Source: Qipengyuania atrilutea | GTDB lineage: Bacteria > Pseudomonadota > Alphaproteobacteria > Sphingomonadales > Sphingomonadaceae | Assembly (NCBI RefSeq): GCF_013370205.1 | Contig: NZ_JABWGV010000006.1 | Span: 41,385-105,384, forward strand | Direction: 5' to 3' | Length of the DNA: 64,000 bases | Shown here: in pieces, positions 10,671-19,936 of the stretch | How positions within the stretch are numbered: the first letter of the stretch is position 1 | Layout: each line of letters begins with the position of its first letter | Program-made: the position numbers and the translations under genes | The notes under the pieces: generated by a model | Database searches by the model: none | Told to the model about the DNA's origin: nothing | What the model saw: the letters and a program-made list of their open reading frames with translations, nothing else

Positions 10671-11737
10671 CTCAGCTTGAGCGTCGACAGTCCGATCAGC
10701 GCCAGCACGATCGACACGATCCAGAAACGGACGACGACCGTGCTCTCGCTCCATCCGAGCTGCTCGAAATGGTGATGGATCGGCGCCATGCGGAAGATGC
10801 GCTTGCCGGTACGCTTGAACCAGAACACCTGGATGATAACGCTGAGCGCCTCGAACACGAACAGCCCGCCGACAATGGCGAGCACGACCTCATGATGGCT
10901 GGCGACGGCGATCGCGCCAAGAGCCCCGCCCAGGGCTAGGCTGCCGGTATCGCCCATGAACACGGCGGCAGGCGGAGCGTTGAACCACAGGAAGGCGAGC
11001 CCCGCTCCCATGATCGCGGCGCAGAAAATCGCCAGCTCGCCCGCGCCCGGGACATGCGGAATGCCGAGATACTCGCTGTAGTCTACGCGGCCTACGAGAT
11101 AGGCGATGATCGCGAAAGTGCCCGACGCAATGATGACCGGCATGATCGCGAGCCCGTCCAGCCCGTCCGTCAGGTTCACCGCATTGCCGGCCCCGACGAT
11201 GACGACGGCGGCAAAAACATAGTAGAACGGCCCGAGCGGAATTGCCTGGTCGGACACGAACGGCACGTAGAGGTAGGTGTTGATCTGGCCGACCACGATG
11301 AACGCCGCGACGCCCGCCACGATGAACTCGAGCAGCAGGCGGGTCCTGCCCGATACGCCCTTATGGCTGTTCTTCGATACCTTGTCGTAATCGTCGAGGA
11401 AGCCGATGATGCCGAAACCTACGGTCACGGCGAGGCACGCCCAAACGAATGGATTGCGCAAATCCATCCAGATCAGCAAACCGAGGACCAGCGACACGAG
11501 GATCATCAACCCGCCCATCGTCGGCGTACCGCGCTTGGAAAGGTGGGTCTGCGGCCCGTCCTCGCGGATCGGCTGGCCCTTACCCTGCCGGATACGCAGC
11601 ATGGAGATGAAACGCGGTCCGATGAAAAGCCCGATGATGAGCGCCGTCAGCAGCGTCGCCCCGGCACGGGCCGTCTGGTAGCGCACGAGGTTGAAGACAC
11701 CCTCGAATTCCATCCATTCGGCTATAAAATACAGCAT
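10667..11737 (-). CDS. mraY: Phospho-N-acetylmuramoyl-pentapeptide transferase MraY
   Basis: Integral membrane enzyme that makes lipid I on undecaprenyl phosphate. Length is 356 residues with about ten membrane segments. Diagnostic motifs are [24 protein letters not shown] with the catalytic aspartates, [29 protein letters not shown], and [15 protein letters not shown] with the HHH motif. Its ATG follows the murF TGA with no spacing (TGAATG), the one junction in this stretch that abuts rather than overlaps. Confidence 0.98.
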   Translation of the reverse strand: MLYFIAEWMEFEGVFNLVRYQTARAGATLLTALIIGLFIGPRFISMLRIRQGKGQPIREDGPQTHLSKRGTPTMGGLMILVSLVLGLLIWMDLRNPFVWACLAVTVGFGIIGFLDDYDKVSKNSHKGVSGRTRLLLEFIVAGVAAFIVVGQINTYLYVPFVSDQAIPLGPFYYVFAAVVIVGAGNAVNLTDGLDGLAIMPVIIASGTFAIIAYLVGRVDYSEYLGIPHVPGAGELAIFCAAIMGAGLAFLWFNAPPAAVFMGDTGSLALGGALGAIAVASHHEVVLAIVGGLFVFEALSVIIQVFWFKRTGKRIFRMAPIHHHFEQLGWSESTVVVRFWIVSIVLALIGLSTLKLR

Positions 11738-13207
11738 TCAATTATCCCGGCGGATAAGTTCTGCGACCACTTTCCCGAGACCGATGGAGTTCGATCCCTT
11801 GACGAGGATCGCATCGCCTCCCACGACCCCGTAATCCGCGAGGCTGTCCAAGGCCTCGGCAGGATTACTGCAATGAACAAAGCGCGGCACCTTGTGAAGC
11901 GCGTCCTGTCCGGATTTCCCCAATATCTGCCTGAGTTCGCTCGCCAGACTGCGCATTTCCTCGCCCACGAGGATGGCATAATCGACTTTCGCTTCCGAAA
12001 GCGGCCCTGCCAGCCCTGCATGAAAGCGCGGCGCGAAATCACCCAGTTCCTTCATGCTCCCAAGCACCGCGATCCGCCGCGAGGCTGGCGTCTGGCCTAG
12101 CTGGCCGAGTGTTGCGCGCATGGACGCGGGGTTGGCGTTGTAGCTTTCGTCGATCACCAGCGCCTTGCCGCCCGGTGCGGCGATCCGGTGACGCGCTCCG
12201 CGTCCGGCGAGGCCGCCCATCTCTGCAAGTGCGATACCTGCCGCCGCGAGGTCCCCGCCCGCTGCAAGCACCGCGGCCATTACCGCGAGCGAGTTCAGCA
12301 CCCAGTGCTCACCCGGTTCAGCGACGGTGTAGACGAGCCGGCCATTGCCGAACTGGGCCGTCATCAGCGACCCGCCGTTGGCCGAAGGGATGACGTCGAG
12401 AACGCGCATGTCGGCGTGCGCGGCGCGCCCGAAGGACATAATCTTGCAGCCTTGCTTTTCGGCAGCGACCTTGAGGCGCTCGAAATGCGGACTGTCGGCA
12501 GGAATAACCGCGGTGCCGCCTGCTTTCACGCCTTCGAAGATCTCCGCCTTGGCATCGGCGATCGCCTCTTCGCTGCCGAGGTTCTCGATATGCGCGGGGG
12601 CGATGGTGGTGATCACCGCGACATCCGGGCGAACGTGACGGGTCAGCCCGGCGATCTCGCCCGCGTGGTTCATACCCATCTCGAATACGCCGAAACGACT
12701 GCGCGCCGGCATCCGGGCAAGCGACAGCGGTACACCGACGTGATTGTTGTAGCTCTTGATGGAACGGTGCGCCGCGCCGCGGCTGCTGCGTTCTAGGGCG
12801 GCGAAGATCGCTTCCTTCACGCCGGTCTTGCCGACCGATCCGGTCACGCCGATGAACTTCGCCTGCGCCCGCTCGCGAGCCGCCCGGCCCAGCGCGGCAA
12901 GCGCCTCGCTCGTGTCGGCGACGCGAATATGCGGGTAAGGCACTTCGCGATCGGTCAGCGCGGCAATCGCGCCGTTCTCGAACGCCTTGTCGATGAAGCG
13001 GTGGCCGTCCATCGCTTCGCCCTTCAGCGCCACGAACAGGTCGCCCTCGCGCACGTAGCGGCTGTCGGTTTCGACCCCTGCCACTTCGAATTCCGTACTG
13101 GCCGAACCGCCGGTGGCTTCGGCAATCGCCATTGACGTCCACAGCGCCAAGGGAAGCTCCCTTCGCGGATCGGCCGGCCACTCGCGCAGCGCTTCGTATG
13201 CAATCAT
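11738..13207 (-). CDS. murF: UDP-MurNAc-tripeptide--D-Ala-D-Ala ligase MurF
   Basis: Completes the pentapeptide precursor using the Ddl product. ATG 13207 (MIAYEALREWPADPR) gives 489 residues and an ATGA overlap with murE; the further nine residues upstream are a frame extension. The P-loop is FIGVTGSVGKTGVKEAI. VFEMGMNHAGEIAGLTRHVR is the MurF-type central motif, and VIDESYNANPASMRATLGQL with GSMKELGDFAP are the C-terminal signatures. Confidence 0.97.
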   Translation of the reverse strand: MIAYEALREWPADPRRELPLALWTSMAIAEATGGSASTEFEVAGVETDSRYVREGDLFVALKGEAMDGHRFIDKAFENGAIAALTDREVPYPHIRVADTSEALAALGRAARERAQAKFIGVTGSVGKTGVKEAIFAALERSSRGAAHRSIKSYNNHVGVPLSLARMPARSRFGVFEMGMNHAGEIAGLTRHVRPDVAVITTIAPAHIENLGSEEAIADAKAEIFEGVKAGGTAVIPADSPHFERLKVAAEKQGCKIMSFGRAAHADMRVLDVIPSANGGSLMTAQFGNGRLVYTVAEPGEHWVLNSLAVMAAVLAAGGDLAAAGIALAEMGGLAGRGARHRIAAPGGKALVIDESYNANPASMRATLGQLGQTPASRRIAVLGSMKELGDFAPRFHAGLAGPLSEAKVDYAILVGEEMRSLASELRQILGKSGQDALHKVPRFVHCSNPAEALDSLADYGVVGGDAILVKGSNSIGLGKVVAELIRRDN

Positions 13208-14670
13208 GCTCTGTCTCCCCCGGCCGCCGCGCACTCGCGTGCTACCTCGACATCGTCGAACGGCAGGATGCGGGCGTTCTCGCCCGCGCCGATAATCTGT
13301 CCTTGCTCATGACCCTTGCCCGCGACGAGGACGATGTCGTCCGCGTTCGCTTCGGCGATGGCCGCGGCGATGGCTTCGCGCCGTCCGCCGATTTCCCGTG
13401 CCTCGGGCGCGCCCTGCATCACTTCCGCGCGGATCGCTGCCGGCTCTTCGCCGCGCGGGTTGTCGTCGGTTACGATGACGAGGTCGGATGCGCGCGCCGC
13501 CGCCTCGCCCATAGGAGCGCGCTTGCCCCGGTCGCGGTCGCCTCCAGCGCCGAATACGGTGATGAGCCGGCCCGCTACGTGCGGGCGCAGGGCTGCGATC
13601 GCCGCTTCGAGAGCGTCGGGCGTATGTGCGTAGTCGACATAGACCGGCGCGCCGTTCGCGGTGATGACGGCCCGCTCGAGCCGCCCGCGCACCGGCTGCA
13701 GCCGCGCCGCGGCATCGAACACGCGCGGCGGCTCGGTCCCGGTCGCGAGCGCGAGGCCCGCTGCAGTCAAGGCGTTCGCCACCTGGTACTCGCCAATGAG
13801 CGGCAAACGGAAGCTGACTTCGCTTTCGCCGCACTCGATCGTCAGTTCCTGTCCGAGCTGCGTGGCATTGCGCGCGGTAAGTTTCAGGTCCGAGCCGCTT
13901 TCGCCGACCGAGAAGATCGTTAGCCCGCGATCCTGTGCAATCTCGGTCGCGCGCTTTGCCCAATCACCGCTATCGGCCCAGATTACGGCGGTTGCGCCGG
14001 GCTGCAGAACCTCGGTGAAGAGCCGCATCTTCGCCGCGAAATAGTCTTCCATGTCTGCATGGTAATCGAGGTGGTCTCGGCTAAAATTGGTGAAAGCGCC
14101 CGCGGATACCGGAACGCCTTCGTTGCGGTATTGGGACAGGCCGTGGCTCGAGGCTTCGTAGGCCACGTGCGTCACGCCCTCGCGTGCCAGCCCGCTCATG
14201 TTCGAGAGGAACGTGACGATATCGGGCGTCGTAAGGCCGGTGGAGACGCTCTCGTCGGGCGTCGTGACACCGAGCGTACCGATGCTGGCCGCGCGCTCCC
14301 CGCTCATGCGCCAGATCTGCCGCGTCATTTCCACGGTCGATGTCTTGCCGTTGGTGCCGGTGACAGCGACGATGTGCTTCGGAAATGGTGCGTAATAACG
14401 GGCGGCCAGCACGGCGAAAGCGCGCCGAGGCGCGGCGTCGGCGATATGCGGGGCGCCATCGACCTTGACCTCCGGACGCGCGACGATCGCCGCCGCGCCG
14501 GCCTTCACCGCATCGGCGACGAAGTCTTCGCCATTGACGCTCAGCCCCTGAAACGCGCCAAACACGGTGCCCGGCGCAACCTTGCGGTGGTCGATCGCGA
14601 AGCCGGACACTTCGGCATCGCTTGCGGGCGCAGGAACACCCGCCATTTCGCAGAGGCGCGTCAGCTTCAT
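13204..14670 (-). CDS. murE: UDP-MurNAc-tripeptide synthetase MurE, diaminopimelate type
   Basis: Adds the third stem amino acid. ATG 14670 (MKLTRLCEMAGVPAPASD) gives 488 residues and an ATGA overlap with ftsI. The P-loop is VAVTGTNGKTSTVEMTRQIW. The DNPR motif (VIVTDDNPRGEEPAAIRAEV) identifies the meso-diaminopimelate-specific form, as expected of a Gram-negative organism. NFSRDHLDYHADMEDYFAAK is the carbamylated-lysine region. The C-terminus retains VLVAGKGHEQGQII. Confidence 0.97.
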   Translation of the reverse strand: MKLTRLCEMAGVPAPASDAEVSGFAIDHRKVAPGTVFGAFQGLSVNGEDFVADAVKAGAAAIVARPEVKVDGAPHIADAAPRRAFAVLAARYYAPFPKHIVAVTGTNGKTSTVEMTRQIWRMSGERAASIGTLGVTTPDESVSTGLTTPDIVTFLSNMSGLAREGVTHVAYEASSHGLSQYRNEGVPVSAGAFTNFSRDHLDYHADMEDYFAAKMRLFTEVLQPGATAVIWADSGDWAKRATEIAQDRGLTIFSVGESGSDLKLTARNATQLGQELTIECGESEVSFRLPLIGEYQVANALTAAGLALATGTEPPRVFDAAARLQPVRGRLERAVITANGAPVYVDYAHTPDALEAAIAALRPHVAGRLITVFGAGGDRDRGKRAPMGEAAARASDLVIVTDDNPRGEEPAAIRAEVMQGAPEAREIGGRREAIAAAIAEANADDIVLVAGKGHEQGQIIGAGENARILPFDDVEVARECAAAGGDRA

Positions 14671-16412
14671 TCGCTGGCTTCCGGCACAATCGCGCGCAGG
14701 TCGGAAATGTCGACGTCGCGGTGTTCGTCGGGCCGCACACCGAGCATCGGTCCGACCCGCGGTACCAGCCGACCGACGATCGGCGCGGCATTCCATGCGG
14801 CGGTCCGCTGGTAGGAACTCGCAACCGTGCCGCGCGGCTCGTCAAGCATTGCGACGACGACGTAGCGAGGGCGGTCCATCGGGAAAGCGGCGGCAAAGGT
14901 CGAGACGAGATTGCTGCGCTGATATCCGCCCGCACCCGGCTTTTCCGCCGATCCGGTCTTGCCCCCGACGCGGTAGCCCGTCGCGTCGGCACTGCGGCCG
15001 GTCCCGTATTTAGAGATCAGCCGTAAAAGCTGCCGCATGCGTGACGAAGTAGACTCCTTGAACACGCGGCGACCGCGCGGGGCTTCGCCCGGCTTCACCA
15101 TGTGCAGCGTTGCAGGACGCCAGATGCCGCCGTTGACCATCGCGGCATAGGCGCTCGCAAGGTGAAGCGGGGTGACTGCGATCCCATGTCCGTAGCCTAC
15201 GGTGACCGCGCGAATACGCTGCCAGTCGCCCGACGGCCAGATCGGAAAGCCGCGTGCCGGCAGCTCGATATAGGGCCGCTCGTTCATGCCGAGCTGCACC
15301 ATGTAGTTACGCAGCGTTGCTGCGCCCATTTCATCGACGATGTGTCCGGTGACGACATTGGACGAGTGGATCAGCATTTGCGGTGCGTTAAGGCTCGCGC
15401 CCATCGGGTGGCTGTCCTTCACCGTGTGTCCCTGCACCCTGTAGGGTGTGGCGCTGTAGCGGCGCGAAAGGCTGGTAATGGACCCGCTGTCGATTGCGGC
15501 CGCCACCGTGAGGGGCTTGAAGGTCGAGCCGAGCTCATAAACCTGGTTCGTGACGCGGTTGAACATGTTCGCCTCGCCCGCCGCGTCGATCTTGTTCGGA
15601 TCGAACTCCGGCAGGCTGGCAAGCGCCAGCACTTCCCCCGTATCCACGTCGAGAACGATGCCCGCACCGCCGGTCGCATCGACCAGCTTCATGCCGCGCT
15701 GCAGTTCGTCTTCGAGCGCACCCTGTACCCGCATGTCGATCGACAACGCGACCGGCTCGCCGCGTTTCGAAGGATCGAGCAGGCGCTCGTCCAGCACCTG
15801 TTCCATGCCGACACGGCCGTGGCCGTCCGCCGCAACGTAGCCGAGGATATGTGCGGCCATCGAACCCTGCGGATAATGACGATCGGTTTCCTGCGGCATC
15901 TCGAGTGCGAGTTCACCCAGTTCCTGCACCCGGTTCGCCTCTTCGGGAAGCACGCGCCGGCGCAGATAGCCAGACTTGCCGCTTGCGAGCTGCGCACGCG
16001 TCTTCGCTTCGTCGAGGTCGGGGAAGATACGCTTAAGGCCTGCCGCGACTTCTTCGGGCGACTTGACCAGCGGCTCTCCGCCATCGCCTAGCGCCTCTGG
16101 ATTGTACCATAGCGCGTAGGCCGGGAACACGCGAGCAAGCGGCGCCCCGTTACGGTCGGTGATGTCGCCGCGCGTCGGCAGCAACGCCTGGTGGAGCGAG
16201 GCAGCCTGGGTCTTGTGGTCCGACAGGCCCAGCGTACCGATCCGCACGAGCGCGAGCAGTGCGAAGAACGCGAGACCGAGCGCGACCCATACGATCCGCA
16301 TCCGAGCAGTGGCGACCGCGCGGTAACGGATCGTCACCAGCTGAACCCGCTCGCTCGGTATTGCGGGGGACACTGCCGGCGCGTCTTGCGCCATCAGTGC
16401 CGCAACATTCAT
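14667..16412 (-). CDS. ftsI: Septal transpeptidase FtsI (PBP3)
   Basis: Class B penicillin-binding protein that cross-links septal peptidoglycan; it works with FtsW. Length is 581 residues. One N-terminal membrane helix lies near residues 39-60, followed by the non-penicillin-binding domain with RGDITDRNGAPLA. The catalytic serine motif STFK is at 296-299, SSN at 350-352 and KTG at 485-487, so the active site is intact. ATGA overlaps link it to ftsL upstream and murE downstream. Confidence 0.97.
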   Translation of the reverse strand: MNVAALMAQDAPAVSPAIPSERVQLVTIRYRAVATARMRIVWVALGLAFFALLALVRIGTLGLSDHKTQAASLHQALLPTRGDITDRNGAPLARVFPAYALWYNPEALGDGGEPLVKSPEEVAAGLKRIFPDLDEAKTRAQLASGKSGYLRRRVLPEEANRVQELGELALEMPQETDRHYPQGSMAAHILGYVAADGHGRVGMEQVLDERLLDPSKRGEPVALSIDMRVQGALEDELQRGMKLVDATGGAGIVLDVDTGEVLALASLPEFDPNKIDAAGEANMFNRVTNQVYELGSTFKPLTVAAAIDSGSITSLSRRYSATPYRVQGHTVKDSHPMGASLNAPQMLIHSSNVVTGHIVDEMGAATLRNYMVQLGMNERPYIELPARGFPIWPSGDWQRIRAVTVGYGHGIAVTPLHLASAYAAMVNGGIWRPATLHMVKPGEAPRGRRVFKESTSSRMRQLLRLISKYGTGRSADATGYRVGGKTGSAEKPGAGGYQRSNLVSTFAAAFPMDRPRYVVVAMLDEPRGTVASSYQRTAAWNAAPIVGRLVPRVGPMLGVRPDEHRDVDISDLRAIVPEASE

Positions 16413-16981
16413 TGACCGGCCTCGGCAAACCGTTCGGCAAAGGTTTTTTCCGGACCGGCGAGCTCGCCCAGTCGCTGCGCCAAATCAAGCGTGCCTTCAC
16501 GCGGCATGTCGCTAGCCTTTGCGGCATTCGACATCGCAAGCAGCCCGGCTGCCGCGGTCACGCTGGCCGTACGGTCGGCCAGCGGCGTTTCGCGCACGCT
16601 GCGCGAAAGGCTCGCGATTGCCCCATCGTCGCCGTCGTCCACGACCGCCTTGGCGACGCGAATTGGCTGCGGCGCTCCGATCGCGGTCGGCGCGCCGAGG
16701 GCAGCGACTTCGCGGCGATTGTCGAGATACTGATCAGCGCGCGGCGCGGCATAACCGAATTCGAGCTGGTTCCAGGCGGCAAGCTGGCGCTGGCTGGCGC
16801 GGGTCTGAAACTCCGTTTCCAGCAGTAGCGTCTCCCGCTCGATTGCGACGATCTGCCGCTCCATCGCGCGCACTTCGCTCTTCACCGCGTTCACACGCAA
16901 GGTCAGTGCGAGGAACAAGGTCAGCGAGATCGCGAACAGCGCAGCCCAGCCAAGTCGGTGGATCGGGGAAGTTGTGCTCAT
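16409..16981 (-). CDS. ftsL: FtsL-like divisome protein
   Basis: Small bitopic protein at the ftsL position between rsmH and ftsI. From ATG 16981 it has 190 residues; a GTG one codon earlier (16984) would give a GTGA overlap with rsmH. There is a short cytoplasmic tail, one membrane helix (LGWAALFAISLTLFLALTLR, about residues 10-29), then a coiled-coil-like stretch (VRAMERQIVAIERETLLLE), typical of FtsL. The ~90-residue low-complexity tail with no family match makes it longer than E. coli FtsL. Assignment rests on position and topology because the family is poorly conserved. Confidence 0.85.
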   Translation of the reverse strand: MSTTSPIHRLGWAALFAISLTLFLALTLRVNAVKSEVRAMERQIVAIERETLLLETEFQTRASQRQLAAWNQLEFGYAAPRADQYLDNRREVAALGAPTAIGAPQPIRVAKAVVDDGDDGAIASLSRSVRETPLADRTASVTAAAGLLAMSNAAKASDMPREGTLDLAQRLGELAGPEKTFAERFAEAGQ

Positions 16982-17922
16982 CACGCGGCCTCCTTTCGAG
17001 CCGGCGTCGAAGTGCGCTGCGCATGGCGTAGGATCGCCGAGCGGGCACGCGGATTACGGGAAAGTTCGGCCTCGCCGGCGCGAACCGGTTTACCGATGCG
17101 GGTAAAGATCGCAGGCTCTGTTTCGCCGGCGGGCAGGTGGCGCGAACCCCCGCCGCTGCCGCCCGATGCCTCGCGCAGGAAGCGTTTGGCCATCCGGTCT
17201 TCCAGACTATGGAAGCTGACTACGGCAAGTCGGCCGCCTTCGCCCAGAAGATGCTCCGCGGCATGTAGACCGGCGGCAAGCTCGTCGAGTTCGCCGTTCA
17301 CGTGGATACGCAACGCCTGGAAGGTGCGAGTGGCAGGGTCTTTCTTGTCATGCGGCTTGTGGCCCAGTGCCTTGCGCACCACGCTAGCAAGTTCGCCGGT
17401 CGTAGAAAGCGGACGCGCAGCGATAATGGCGCGGGCAACCCGGCGCGACTGGCGCTCTTCACCGTACTGGTACAGCACGTCCGCGATCGTGTCGGCGTCG
17501 GCGCTGTTGAGGAAATCGGCAGCGCTTTCGCCGGACTGACTCATCCGCATGTCGAGCGGGCCGTCATTGCTGAACGCGAAGCCCCGCTCCGCCTGGTCGA
17601 GCTGCATCGACGAAACCCCGATATCCATGACGACGCCGTCGACGCGGGCGATGTCCTCGTCTGTCATCGCTTCCGCCATTTCGGAAAAGCGGCGGGCGTG
17701 CAGAACGAGGCGCTGAGGATCGGCGGACGCCTCGGGCCACTCGCGTCCGGCCGAAATCGCGTCGGGATCGCGGTCGAATGCATGCACGGTCACGCCGTGG
17801 TCGAGCAGCGCGCGGGTGTAACCGCCCGCACCGAACGTCGCGTCGATCATGACATCGCCGGGCCGCGGGTCGAGGGCCGCGATCACTTCGTCGAGGAGTA
17901 CGGGGATGTGCGGCGCGCTCAT
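16981..17922 (-). CDS. rsmH: 16S rRNA m4C1402 methyltransferase RsmH
   Basis: SAM-dependent N4-methyltransferase acting on C1402 of 16S rRNA, conserved at the start of dcw clusters. ATG 17922 ([17 protein letters not shown]) gives 313 residues. The SAM-binding signature is [40 protein letters not shown] and [14 protein letters not shown] are family motifs; the end has [19 protein letters not shown]. It overlaps mraZ by ATGA. The 13-codon upstream extension of the frame is inside mraZ. Confidence 0.97.
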   Translation of the reverse strand: MSAPHIPVLLDEVIAALDPRPGDVMIDATFGAGGYTRALLDHGVTVHAFDRDPDAISAGREWPEASADPQRLVLHARRFSEMAEAMTDEDIARVDGVVMDIGVSSMQLDQAERGFAFSNDGPLDMRMSQSGESAADFLNSADADTIADVLYQYGEERQSRRVARAIIAARPLSTTGELASVVRKALGHKPHDKKDPATRTFQALRIHVNGELDELAAGLHAAEHLLGEGGRLAVVSFHSLEDRMAKRFLREASGGSGGGSRHLPAGETEPAIFTRIGKPVRAGEAELSRNPRARSAILRHAQRTSTPARKEAA

Positions 17923-18404
17923 TTCGTTTTCGCCTTTATATCGGCAAGGAAGCTTTCGCATGCCGCCTTCGCACTCGCCCAGTCATCACCCATCTCGGCG
18001 AGTTCGCTCGGGTTCCACAGCGTGAAGAAGCGGCCGGCGCCCTGGAAATAAAGCCCGTCCTCGATCCCGCCCAGCGTGCGAAGATGTTCCGGCATAACGA
18101 AGCGGCCGCTGTCGTCGAAAGGCATTTCCGTGAAACCGAACAATTGGCTGGCGCGGGTATCGCGGTCGAAGTCGCGTTCGGCGCGGTAGGCCAGCTCTTC
18201 CTCACGGTCGAGCTGCGCCTCGAGCTCGTCCTTGCGGCTAAGGCCGAATCCGGTGAGACATTTCCAGGTCGGATGCTTCATCAGGCAAAGCGTGCGCCCG
18301 TCGGACGATTCCTTGACGGCTTTGCGGAACAGCGGCGGCAAGACGAAGCGACCCTTGTCGCCCGCCGGCGAATACGCCTGCCCACTGTACCCTCCGAATG
18401 ACAC
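17919..18404 (-). CDS. mraZ: Transcriptional regulator MraZ
   Basis: AbrB-fold DNA-binding protein that usually controls its own dcw operon; it forms ring oligomers. The first gene of the cluster. I place the start at GTG 18404 ([18 protein letters not shown]), giving 161 residues, because the ~24 residues upstream in the open frame are not MraZ-like and no in-frame ATG fits. Two MraZ repeats are visible: [18 protein letters not shown] and [20 protein letters not shown], each with the family's GRxxLP-type core. The upstream region holds the G-run ladder and inverted repeats listed separately. Confidence 0.92.
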   Translation of the reverse strand: MSFGGYSGQAYSPAGDKGRFVLPPLFRKAVKESSDGRTLCLMKHPTWKCLTGFGLSRKDELEAQLDREEELAYRAERDFDRDTRASQLFGFTEMPFDDSGRFVMPEHLRTLGGIEDGLYFQGAGRFFTLWNPSELAEMGDDWASAKAACESFLADIKAKTK

Positions 18405-18559
18405 CTGTCCGCCCCGCCTAGTTCGAGCCTCAATCAACCCTGCCAGACACAGCTTCGCCGCCGCCGTCCGCGACAACGCGAACGGTCCGCCCCGCCGTAG
18501 CGGAACGTGCAGACTAAGTGACGTGCCTGATGGACGAGTTTGATAACTCGCACGCGTCA

Positions 18560-18592
18560 GGGATGGAAGGGTAAATTAGGGGATTTCGCGGG
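18560..18592. promoter_or_regulatory. Four G-runs at ~10-bp spacing upstream of mraZ (possible MraZ operator)
   Basis: G-runs occur at 18560, 18569, 18579 and 18590 on the plus strand, a spacing of 9 to 11 bp, 155-190 bp before the mraZ start. MraZ is known to bind short G-rich direct repeats with a 10-bp period upstream of its own gene, so periodicity and location fit. The runs lie on the strand opposite to mraZ transcription and lack the TGGG form known from E. coli, so the assignment is tentative. Confidence 0.4.
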
Positions 18593-18665
18593 AAAAGATA
18601 TCACTGTACTGTTTTTATAACATATTTTCTGCGTAACCACGCTTGCATCTCGCTTACTTAATAGT

Positions 18666-18687
18666 GCTGTTTTCGACGCAAAACAGC
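18666..18687. promoter_or_regulatory. Perfect inverted repeat GCTGTTTT-N6-AAAACAGC
   Basis: A perfect 8-bp palindromic arm pair with a 6-base centre (CGACGC), in the shared regulatory region of mraZ and the esterase. No gene ends nearby, so a terminator is unlikely; an operator for a dimeric repressor is the simpler reading. The regulator is unknown. Confidence 0.4.
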
Positions 18688-18903
18688 GACTCCGAAGAGT
18701 GGGTTTAGGGCCTATCCCGCATCATCCCCGGTTATCGCGAGCAAATGCAGCAGAGCGCAATCGGAGACTTATTCGCTCCTTCTGATCACGCTTAGTATTC
18801 TGCTGCGGCGCACCCCGGTCCGGCGACGGCCGCGCAGAGACTTGAGCCTGTCGGGATTCAGGCCTACGCCTTTTGATCTTAACCATAAAAATAAAGGATT
18901 GAG

Positions 18904-19896
18904 ATGATGCCACGCGCCCTTCACGCTCTATCGTTTCTCGCGCTCGCGGCTGCTGCCCCGGTGGCCGCTCAGGATAACGCGGACTATTCCTCGCTCGTCG
19001 TGTTCGGCGACAGCCTGGTCGATGCCGGTAATATCAACACGCTGATACCGTCCGTCGCCAGCCCCGAAGACGGCTACTTCATGGGCCGTTTCACCAACGG
19101 CTACGACTATACCGATCTCATCAGTTTCGACCTTTTCGGCGAGCCCACGACGGCCTCGCTTCAGGGCGGGACCAATTTCGCATTCGGCGGCGCCCGCGCC
19201 ACGACGACCTCCGCCGTGCCTGACCTCAACGAGCAGCTTGCCGCCTATCAGGCCTACCTTCTTGCCGGCAATACGGTCGATCCGAATGGTTTATACGTAC
19301 TGAACTTCGGTGGTAACGATGTGTTCGCAGCAGCCCGTCCCGGATCGCCCGCCGGTTATTCCAGCGACAGCGCATTCCTGATGGAAGCGGCGAGCAATTA
19401 TGCGCAGGCAATCCAATCGCTTGCCGATCTCGGCGCGAACAATTTCCTCATCACCGGCTTTCCCAACGCCTCGCCCGATACGATCGCCTTCGCGCAGGAA
19501 GCCGAAGTCTATCTGCTGAGCGAGATCGGTTCGCTATCGCTCGATGGCGACGTGGACCTCAATTTCTTCAGCTATCTCGACTTCTTCACGCGCTTGCAGG
19601 CCGATCCGACCGCGTTCGGTCTGCCTGCGGACCTCGACTTCAACACAACTTGCCAAGCCGCGGGCGCGCTACCGACTTGCGAGGGATATTTCTCCTTCGA
19701 CGGCACGCATCCGACGGCGGCAATTCACCGCGCCGCTTACGGAGAAATCCGGACGCAGCTCGGCATCAGCGCACCTGTGCCGGAACCGGCTACATGGCTG
19801 ATGATGCTGCTCGGCTTCGGATTCGTCGGCGGCGCCATGCGCTTCCGCAAGCGGCCGCAGCTGCGCACCGCGCGGGCGGCAATCAACTTCGGCTAG
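18904..19896 (+). CDS. GDSL/SGNH esterase with PEP-CTERM sorting signal
   Basis: Secreted lipase/esterase-type hydrolase. A signal peptide ends at APVAAQ (about residue 22). SGNH block I is VVFGDSLVDAGN with the nucleophilic serine, block III is LNFGGNDVF, and block V is DGTHPTAAIH with the catalytic Asp and His. The C-terminus is a PEP-CTERM signal: VPEPATWLMMLLGFGFVGG, then the basic end MRFRKRPQ, which predicts exosortase processing and surface display. The exosortase itself is not in the window. Start ATG 18904 is immediately followed by a second ATG. Some relatives are annotated as phospholipases or autotransporter esterases, but there is no beta-barrel here. Confidence 0.9.
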   Translation: MMPRALHALSFLALAAAAPVAAQDNADYSSLVVFGDSLVDAGNINTLIPSVASPEDGYFMGRFTNGYDYTDLISFDLFGEPTTASLQGGTNFAFGGARATTTSAVPDLNEQLAAYQAYLLAGNTVDPNGLYVLNFGGNDVFAAARPGSPAGYSSDSAFLMEAASNYAQAIQSLADLGANNFLITGFPNASPDTIAFAQEAEVYLLSEIGSLSLDGDVDLNFFSYLDFFTRLQADPTAFGLPADLDFNTTCQAAGALPTCEGYFSFDGTHPTAAIHRAAYGEIRTQLGISAPVPEPATWLMMLLGFGFVGGAMRFRKRPQLRTARAAINFG

Positions 19897-19904
19897 CGGT
19901 ATAC

Positions 19905-19935
19905 GGAGCGCAGACCCGTTCGCGGGCTGCGCTCC
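19905..19935. terminator. Bidirectional hairpin terminator between convergent genes
   Basis: GGAGCGCAG (19905-19913) pairs perfectly with CTGCGCTCC (19927-19935); inside it CCCG pairs with CGGG across a TTCG tetraloop, leaving one bulged A. It fills the 40-bp gap between the esterase and the convergent lipoprotein gene. It lacks a U-tract but the stem is very stable, so it probably ends both transcripts. Confidence 0.7.
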
Positions 19936-19936
19936 G

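Larger units (their letters stand above)
18405..18903. other. Divergent regulatory region between mraZ and the esterase gene
   Basis: About 500 bp with no credible gene. It must hold the dcw promoter (leftward) and the esterase promoter (rightward). It is AT-rich around 18590-18665 (TTATAACATATTTTCTG region), the likeliest promoter zone. A small inverted repeat GAGTTTGATAACTC lies at 18537-18550 within the mraZ leader. The esterase start is preceded by AAAGGATTGAG, a usable ribosome-binding site. Confidence 0.5.
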
